Of a DNA stretch of 47,104 nucleotides, positions 42,280 through 47,104 are shown one piece after another (position 1 is the first letter of the stretch; the number at the start of each line of letters is the position of its first letter). The stretch spans positions 1 to 47,104 of the forward strand of contig CALXBC010000020.1 in assembly GCA_944386455.1 (NCBI GenBank), in the 5' to 3' direction. This stretch comes from an uncultured Clostridia bacterium. GTDB lineage: Bacteria > Bacillota > Clostridia > Oscillospirales > Ruminococcaceae. Below the pieces are notes generated by a model. It made no database searches and had not been told where the DNA came from. It saw nothing but the letters and a program-made list of their open reading frames with translations. The position numbers were made by a program, and so were the translations under genes.

Positions 42280-43887
42280 TTATTTGTCTGTACGCATTTG
42301 CGATATCTGCGGCATCTCGGGCTGTTCTTCCTTGATTTTACCAGCCCTGACCTCGTCAAATTCCTTTTGGATTTCCTCTGACGGCGGTGCTGTCAGCAGA
42401 GAAACTACGATAATACACAGGCAGGAGAACAAAAACGCAGGTAAAAGCTCATAGATATCCCATATTCCGCCAAGCGGTCGAATCAGCAGGTTCCAGATAA
42501 ACACCATACATCCTCCGCCGATCATTCCCGCGATGGCTCCGGCACGGTTAATACGTTTCCAGAACAGGCTGAAGAGCATCAACGGGCCGAAAGTGGCGCC
42601 AAATCCCGCCCACGCAAAGCTGACGATTGTAAAAATGACACTGTTTTCATCCAATGCGATGATAATGGCGATCACTGCAATCACGAGAAGCGTAATGCGG
42701 GAAATCCACAAAACCTGTTTATCAGACGCTTTTCGATGCAGGACTCCCTGATAGATGTTTTTGGAAAAAGCGGATGCCGCTATGAGGAGATATGAGTCAG
42801 ACGAACTGATGGTCGCCGCGAGGATTCCGGCCATGACAAGTCCGGCCAGCAATGGCGGCAGCAGACGGGTAGAAAGCAGAATAAAAATGTTTTCTGCTGA
42901 AGAAGCGGTTAACAGTGCGTCAGGATAGAGGACGCGTCCCATCACACCAATAAAAACGGCGACAAACAAAGAAATAGCTACCCAAACGGTTGCAATGCGG
43001 CGGGAGCTTGTCAGTTCACGCTCGGTACGAATTGCCATAAACCGGAGCAGGACCTGCGGCATGCCAAAATAACCAAGTCCCCATGCGAGTGCCGAAATAA
43101 CATTCAGGAAGCCATAGCTGCCGGCTGCACCAAATTGCGGCGTTCCGTTGACGACCTGCTGCACACCATCAGCAGTAGTCGGAGCAGCAAGCCCAAAAAA
43201 TTCAAGGAATCCCGGAATTTCTCCTGCGTTTTCAATCACTGCGCCCGGACCGCCAGCCGCAGCGGTACCAGTGATCACGATGATGACCAGTGCGACAATC
43301 ATCACGACTGCCTGCATAAAGTCGGAAGCACTTTCCGCAAGAAATCCGCCGATGATGGTATACACCAGCACAAAAACAGCTCCGATGATCATCATCGGGA
43401 TATAGCCCAGTCCAAACAAAGTCGAAAACAGCTTGCCGCAGGTGACCAGACAACTCGCTGCATAGACCGTAAAAAAGATCAGAATAAAAAGGGCTGACAC
43501 GGTCATGACGATTTTGCTCTTCTCATGGAAACGGTTGGAAAAGAACTCGGGAAGCGTGATGGCATTTCCCGCCTTTTCGCTGTATCGGCGCAGCCTTTTG
43601 GAGGTAATCAGCCAGTTGATGTATGTTCCTACCCCAAGACCGATCGCCGTCCACGCTGCATCCGCAATCCCGCACCAGTATGCGAGACCGGGCAGCCCCA
43701 TCAAAAGCCAGCCCGACATGTCAGAGGCTTCTGCACTCATGGCTGTGACCCAAGGTCCCAAAGTACGCCCGCCGATAAAATAGGCTTCAGAGTTTTTGTT
43801 TGCTCTTTTTGCAAAGAGAATGCCGATCCCGATAACCACCGCCATATAAAGACCCATGGTGATCATAATTTGAATGGTATCTGTCAT
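42280..43887 (-). CDS. putP: Sodium/proline symporter
   Basis: Sodium:solute symporter family, 535 residues with about 13 membrane segments. MSAEASDMSGWLLMGLPG and SSDSYLLIAASAFSKNIYQ are hallmark PutP sequences, including the SS residues for sodium binding, and ALAWGLGYFGMPQVLLRFMA follows the family. ATG 43887 has GAGGAG 7 bases upstream and a promoter at 43953-43925; the longer open frame to 44073 precedes the promoter. Imports proline for nutrition or osmoprotection. Confidence 0.93.
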   Translation of the reverse strand: MTDTIQIMITMGLYMAVVIGIGILFAKRANKNSEAYFIGGRTLGPWVTAMSAEASDMSGWLLMGLPGLAYWCGIADAAWTAIGLGVGTYINWLITSKRLRRYSEKAGNAITLPEFFSNRFHEKSKIVMTVSALFILIFFTVYAASCLVTCGKLFSTLFGLGYIPMMIIGAVFVLVYTIIGGFLAESASDFMQAVVMIVALVIIVITGTAAAGGPGAVIENAGEIPGFLEFFGLAAPTTADGVQQVVNGTPQFGAAGSYGFLNVISALAWGLGYFGMPQVLLRFMAIRTERELTSSRRIATVWVAISLFVAVFIGVMGRVLYPDALLTASSAENIFILLSTRLLPPLLAGLVMAGILAATISSSDSYLLIAASAFSKNIYQGVLHRKASDKQVLWISRITLLVIAVIAIIIALDENSVIFTIVSFAWAGFGATFGPLMLFSLFWKRINRAGAIAGMIGGGCMVFIWNLLIRPLGGIWDIYELLPAFLFSCLCIIVVSLLTAPPSEEIQKEFDEVRAGKIKEEQPEMPQISQMRTDK

Positions 43888-43924
43888 ACTTATCTCCTCT
43901 ATTTCCATAGAAATTGGATTATTT

Positions 43925-43953
43925 ATTATAGCTGGTATTATATCGTATTTCAA
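43925..43953 (-). promoter_or_regulatory. Sigma-A promoter of putP
   Basis: On the minus strand TTGAAA (43953-43948), 17 bases, TATAAT (43930-43925). Confidence 0.75.
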
Positions 43954-44051
43954 CGGAAAAATCAAGACACAGGCGAGCCATAAGGTCCGGCCGTTATTCT
44001 CAAGGGAAAAATACAGGAGCCTTTGCAAAAAAATATAAAAAGGCATCCATT

Positions 44052-44081
44052 TTGACGAGAAAATCAATATCAAATTACAGT
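44052..44081 (+). promoter_or_regulatory. Possible promoter of a structured RNA
   Basis: TTGACG (44052-44057), 18 bases, TACAGT (44076-44081). Transcription would begin near 44088, where the structured segment starts. The -10 is a moderate match. Confidence 0.45.
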
Positions 44082-44087
44082 GCGTGA

Positions 44088-44258
44088 ACTGACCGCGAGG
44101 CTCCTGTCGCTTCCAAAAGGTACTGGAATAGTGCTGTCCCCAGGTGTTAGCTTTCTCTATTTAAGCAAACAAGCGCAAAAGTGCGTCGAGACTCCAGGCT
44201 GTCGCTGCCAACTTTTTGCGGAAGGGAGGAGCATCGGTTTGAGCGCGCTCTGATTTTT
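44088..44258 (+). ncRNA. Candidate structured small RNA, rod-shaped, 6S-like architecture
   Basis: About 170 bases without coding support. Closing helices: GCTCCT (44100-44105) with AGGAGC (44227-44232), CTTCC (44110-44114) with GGAAG (44220-44224), AAAAG (44115-44119) with CTTTT (44212-44216). After an unequal internal loop comes CTGGA (44123-44127) with TCCAG (44193-44197), then apical hairpins such as GTTAGCTT/AAGCAAAC (44145-44169). It ends in ATCGG/CTGAT followed by TTTTT (44254-44258), terminator-like. Length, a central asymmetric bubble and a single-gene promoter/terminator resemble 6S RNA, but I cannot confirm the family by sequence; it may be another RNA or an intergenic repeat. Confidence 0.4.
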
Positions 44259-44296
44259 GCAAAAAAATCGGAGCAAGCGATGCAAAGCTTGCTCCG
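44247..44296 (+). repeat. Two mutually exclusive hairpins
   Basis: Hairpin A pairs 44247-44258 with 44263-44274 (12 bp, one G-U). Hairpin B pairs 44269-44278 with 44287-44296 (10 bp, CGGAGCAAGC with its inverse). They share 44269-44274, so only one can form at a time. Confidence 0.65.
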
Positions 44297-44636
44297 ACGT
44301 GGGAAGCGTTGACAAAAAAGATACCCTCTAAAAATGAAAATTCCGGGTTCAGATTTGATCCATTTTCATTTTTACATTGCGATTTTTCGGTTTTTCATTT
44401 TGGGTGTCTCATTTCCACAAAAGAGGGAAACACCGAAAAGATGGCTTGAATTCTCGGTTTTCAGCATAGAAAAAGAGGCTGAAATTTGGATGTCTCATTT
44501 TTGAGTTCCAAATCTCGACCTCTGTTCAACATGAGCATTTCATACGTTTGCCGGCGATTGTCAGGCTATTTTCTATTACGGGACGTTCTTCCGCATACTT
44601 AGGTGTTTTTATATTTTGCCTTTTCAACAAATAAAG
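44297..44636. other. Non-coding AT-rich region with further hairpins
   Basis: No supported gene. It contains an inverted AAAATGAAAAT/ATTTTCATTTT pair, two GTCTCATTT-containing segments near 44406 and 44492, and a nested hairpin at 44474-44523 in which AGAGG, ATTTGGA and CTCA pair with TGAG, TCCAAAT and CCTCT. Confidence 0.6.
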
Positions 44637-44675
44637 AACGCTCGGATATCACTTGGTCAGTGATATCCGAGCGTT
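44637..44675 (-). terminator. Terminator of the repeat-protein gene, 17-bp perfect stem
   Basis: Bases 44637-44653 and 44659-44675 are exact complements around a 5-base loop. On the minus strand it follows the repeat protein stop at 44695 and is trailed by CTTTATTTGTT. Confidence 0.9.
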
Positions 44676-44694
44676 GAGATTTACGCTTTCACTA

Positions 44695-46035
44695 TCATCC
44701 CTTTTGCCTTTTACGTTTGACCGTCAGCGTCAGCACCGCGTCTCCGGAAATGAATGCCAGAGCCAGCCACAACCAGAGATTACGATTCTCACCGGTCTGC
44801 GGCGTCCCATCGGCTGCTGCGTCTTCCTTGGCCTGTTCCAGCGCCGCCTGCACCGAACCCAGCTTTTCTTTCCATTCCGAGCCGATCAGTTCTTTTTCGC
44901 GATCTGTCAATGCATCATATGCCTGCTGCGCATTCCGAATGGTTGTTTCATCAGACAGCTGAATGTTATCCGGGGCAGGCAGGGCCTCGATCATTCCGGC
45001 CACGTTTTCTGTGTTCTCAATCACATGGATTGCATCGGATATCTGATCGATTTTCGTCTGCAGCTGCGTCCGCTCCGCTTCCGTATAGTTGTCGCCGTAG
45101 TTCTCCAACGCCCCCTTCAAATCGTCGAGGGCTTTGTTCAGCGTATCCTTGTCCTCAAGCGAAACATTATCCGCTGTGATGTCTTCGGCTGCCTGAATGG
45201 AGTCGGAGTTTACCGCGTCCATGGATTTGCCAATTTGATCGAGCAGCTCGCGACCTGTTTCTACAATGTCTTCAAGAATCTTCTGCTGTTCCGACGTTAC
45301 ATTGCCTGTACCTGCCAAATTTTCAGCATCTTTTATGATTTGCTCGATAGCCCCCTTGTCTGTGGACTTCACCGCGGAATCCTCATAGCCGCCAACCCCT
45401 TCCTGCAGTCCGCCGATCAGTTCTTCCACGCCTTTCAGCCGGTCCAAAAGGTTTTCCGCCTTTGTCTTATAACCATTGAGATCCGAGATTTCCTCATCGG
45501 TCAGATTTTCCGTCTGCAGGATCTGGTCCATATCGTTTATCAGCTTATCCAAAGCCTCCTTGTCGTCTGCGGTGACCGTACCCAAGTCATAGCCTTTGGC
45601 CTTTTCTGCAATACGGTCAAGTTCTTCCACTACTTCGCTAATCTTGTCTAACAGGGATTCCGCTTCACCTTTTACAGACTCCAGCTTTTCCCGTTCTTCC
45701 TCTGTAAGATGATCGCCGGCCAGCAGATCGTCGATCCGACTGACAAGTGATTCGAGGTCTTCCTTATCAGAAGATTTGACTGTATCGGGATCATAGCTGC
45801 TTATGCCGTCTATCACGTCCTTTGTTTCATCCGCCACATCCTTGATGGTGTTCAGCAAGGCGTCACAGTGATCTATAAGATCTTTCAGTTCGTCCTTTTC
45901 TGCATCGGAAGCGTGTGTGGTATCCACCGCTTCCACATCGGCCTTAACCTTTTCGACGATCTCTTTGTCACTGGACTTCACATTATCCGCGGTAATACCC
46001 GAAATATCTTCCGCAAGGCTTGCAATGCGCTTCAT
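44695..46035 (-). CDS. Six-repeat helical surface-type protein with wall-sorting signal but no signal peptide
   Basis: 446 residues, acidic and helical. Six modules of about 68 residues each start with a D-x-V-x-x-x-D-K motif: DNVKSSDK (17), DTVKSSDK (84), GTVTADDK (152), SAVKSTDK (220), DNVSLEDK (289) and DNIQLSDE (356). The C-terminus TPQTGE (411-416), a hydrophobic stretch and RKRQKG form an LPXTG-like sortase signal. The N-terminus MKRIASLAEDISGI is not a signal peptide, so the gene is probably the 3' part of a longer surface protein now starting inside its repeats. The ATG overlaps the stop of the 34-residue ORF upstream; no clear ribosome site. Confidence 0.75.
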   Translation of the reverse strand: MKRIASLAEDISGITADNVKSSDKEIVEKVKADVEAVDTTHASDAEKDELKDLIDHCDALLNTIKDVADETKDVIDGISSYDPDTVKSSDKEDLESLVSRIDDLLAGDHLTEEEREKLESVKGEAESLLDKISEVVEELDRIAEKAKGYDLGTVTADDKEALDKLINDMDQILQTENLTDEEISDLNGYKTKAENLLDRLKGVEELIGGLQEGVGGYEDSAVKSTDKGAIEQIIKDAENLAGTGNVTSEQQKILEDIVETGRELLDQIGKSMDAVNSDSIQAAEDITADNVSLEDKDTLNKALDDLKGALENYGDNYTEAERTQLQTKIDQISDAIHVIENTENVAGMIEALPAPDNIQLSDETTIRNAQQAYDALTDREKELIGSEWKEKLGSVQAALEQAKEDAAADGTPQTGENRNLWLWLALAFISGDAVLTLTVKRKRQKG

Positions 46036-46136
46036 GGTAAATCAGCCGCTTCTTCTTCGCATAAATCAAGTTTCTTCTGTGTTTCAGGCGGGGGCGGGGG
46101 ACGGTCGTATCGTTGTTTGCTCTGACAGTTATTCAT
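46032..46136 (-). CDS. 34-residue proline-rich ORF coupled to both neighbours
   Basis: A short ORF beginning MNNCQSKQRYDRPPPPPETQ and ending in CEEEAADLP. Its ATG lies within the last codons of the ImmA/IrrE-like gene, with GGCGGTGATAG upstream, and its TGA overlaps the ATG of the repeat protein. It may be a real coupled small gene, or a remnant of the missing N-terminal part of the repeat protein. Function unknown. Confidence 0.35.
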   Translation of the reverse strand: MNNCQSKQRYDRPPPPPETQKKLDLCEEEAADLP

Positions 46137-46542
46137 TTCTATCACCGCCTTTTATCTTATCAAAGTATTCTGCCATATCTCGTTCTTCCAGAAGACCGTA
46201 TTTTCTCAACTGAATCAGCATAGTTGTGAAAGAAACGCCAAGTTCATCCGCCATTACCTGCATGACTGGTTTCATTTCAGGCAGAAACACACAGTCACCA
46301 TATACGGGAATCTTGTTTTTCCGAAAATGCCTGCGGACAGATGCGGTAAGAAGATCTTTCGGCATAAGGATGATGGCTGCCATTGTGTTTGCCTGACACT
46401 CACCGAGATTCATTCTGTCACGCAATTCATTGAGGTCATATCGTCTTTCTGTATCATAGACACGGTTAAAACAGGGAGCTGTATGAGTCGGATCAGCCCT
46501 GTTGATCAGGATATGGCTGATTTCATGCGCTATCGCTGACAT
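46129..46542 (-). pseudogene. ImmA/IrrE-family metallopeptidase, N-terminally truncated
   Basis: 137 residues with the zinc motif HEISH in SAIAHEISHILIN and a third ligand in GECQANTMAAIILMP, followed by a C-terminal helical region (VMADELGVSFTTMLIQLRKY) as in ImmA/IrrE peptidases, which cleave phage or mobile-element repressors. The motif normally follows 50 or more residues; here it begins at residue 6. The missing part is replaced by the end of the ArdA-like ORF, which overlaps by 20 bases in another frame, pointing to a deletion junction near 46535. It could still be translated by coupling. Confidence 0.7.
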
Positions 46543-46879
46543 CTTTTATCAGGGTATATTTGTCGAGATTAAAAGTCAGATTGATTAAATCTTTCATCTC
46601 CGTAAAATGTTCCAGTTTTATCGCCTCAAAGAATTGAGTTTCTTCATCTCCGAAAAAACTATCCATGCGCTTCGCAAGGTAATTCAGCTCATCCAGATTG
46701 ACCAACCGGTCTTTTAAAAACGACAGTTCCTTTGGCTCTGTAATGGCTGAAATATAGTGTGTTATGCTGCTTAAGTCATCAACATGAATTTCCATAAGTT
46801 TAGCTGACAGGTACGCCTCACTACAGGGGAATTCAATATCTGCATAATTGTCGTTGTGTTTCACCGTTGCAGTAATCAC
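46523..46879 (-). CDS. ArdA/YodL-like antirestriction domain protein, C-terminally truncated
   Basis: 118 residues; the LDELNYLAKRMDSFFGDEET block and DLINLTFNLDKYTLIKDVS match the antirestriction ArdA/YodL-type domains found on clostridial integrative elements. Such proteins mimic DNA and inhibit type I restriction. The GTG start has AGGAG 9 bases upstream. The product stops at SDSA just after the domain, where relatives continue, because the downstream sequence is the peptidase gene in another frame. Acidic overall. Confidence 0.65.
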   Translation of the reverse strand: MITATVKHNDNYADIEFPCSEAYLSAKLMEIHVDDLSSITHYISAITEPKELSFLKDRLVNLDELNYLAKRMDSFFGDEETQFFEAIKLEHFTEMKDLINLTFNLDKYTLIKDVSDSA

Positions 46880-47043
46880 TCTTTATCACTCCTATTCTTA
46901 AAGTTGATTTCATCAAGTCCGAATCTCCTGATTGCCATAGCGTTACAAATAAGGGCAAACATTCTCGGTGGTATCAGCTGTGTATCTGCCAGATCACTGA
47001 TTGTGAGATAATCAGTGCCAAGGTATAAGAGCCTATCCCGAAA
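46876..47043 (-). pseudogene. Unknown ORF fragment at the window edge
   Basis: An open frame of 55 codons between a TAA (47046-47044) and a TGA (46878-46876) that overlaps the GTG start of the ArdA-like gene. It contains DYLTISDLADTQLIPPRMFA and LICNAMAIRRFGLDE, protein-like but not recognised, and has no good start codon before an internal ATG at 46962. Its 5' end seems lost or frameshifted. Rest of the window edge (47047-47104) shows nothing supported. Confidence 0.35.
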
Positions 47044-47104
47044 TTATAGATGGACGCAGATAAGTTTACGCCAGACAATAACAGCACAAGCGAAATGAAT
47101 GAGG

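Noticed and set aside
43888-44073. 62-codon N-terminal extension of putP
   Set aside because: It lies upstream of the promoter at 43953-43925 and lacks similarity to PutP; ATG 43887 has a good ribosome site.
44653-45651. Long plus-strand open frame of 332 codons opposite the repeat protein
   Set aside because: It is the antisense shadow of the repeat-protein gene, rich in Cys, Phe, Arg and His without domain pattern.

Overview
The window reads as chromosomal DNA of an anaerobic, endospore-forming member of the Clostridia, most likely close to the Ruminococcaceae/Oscillospiraceae. The evidence is a moderate GC content, strong AAAGGAG ribosome binding sites with frequent TTG and GTG starts, a CwlD-type cortex amidase, a MecA-like adaptor, separate SecD and SecF, DnaI/DnaC-type loader features, a BclA-like collagen protein and EutS/EutP. 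The species cannot be named from the sequence alone.

Layout. 1-3.7 kb: tail of an unknown ORF, a polysaccharide flippase, CwlD and RadA, closed by a perfect palindromic terminator. 3.7-10.5 kb: complete phosphate module pstSCAB-phoU followed by its own promoter and a PhoP/PhoR-like two-component pair. 10.6-14.2 kb: two unrelated flavin-reductase-fold genes flanking purC-purB; the first has an operator-like inverted repeat over its promoter and is AT-rich. 14.3-22.7 kb: arginine operon argGHCJBDF behind a sigma-A promoter and a good ARG box; it carries every step from glutamate to arginine through the ArgJ acetyl cycle except carbamoyl-phosphate synthesis. 22.7-30.1 kb: a small protein with an RRXRR/PLMP-like N-terminus, two lipoproteins (CapA-like and VanY-like) sharing one N-terminal motif, a DnaC-like ATPase, secD-secF, and a collagen-like surface protein on the minus strand.

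30.2-43.9 kb: alpha/beta hydrolase, rpe, a convergent mecA-like gene, then three membrane genes resembling RnfD, RnfE and RnfA without rnfB, rnfC or rnfG, and with three of the four iron-sulfur cysteines replaced by serine. Then come a DUF4015-like protein, a phosphohexomutase, rpmE, azlCD, ybaK, a small regulator/membrane-protein divergent pair, an isolated eutS-eutP transcription unit, a hypothetical membrane protein, and putP.

43.9-47.1 kb is accessory-looking: about 750 bases of highly structured non-coding DNA, including a rod-shaped RNA candidate with its own promoter and terminator. After it comes a chain of overlapping minus-strand ORFs: an unknown fragment, an ArdA/YodL-like fragment, an ImmA/IrrE-like peptidase missing its N-terminus, a 34-residue proline-rich ORF, and a six-repeat wall-anchored-type protein with no signal peptide. 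This looks like the worn edge of an integrated mobile element.

The observations most worth following are the cysteine-depleted Rnf-like DEA cluster, the structured region at 44.0-44.6 kb, the recombined-looking chain at 44.7-47.0 kb, the isolated EutS/EutP unit, and the operator-covered promoter of the first flavin reductase.
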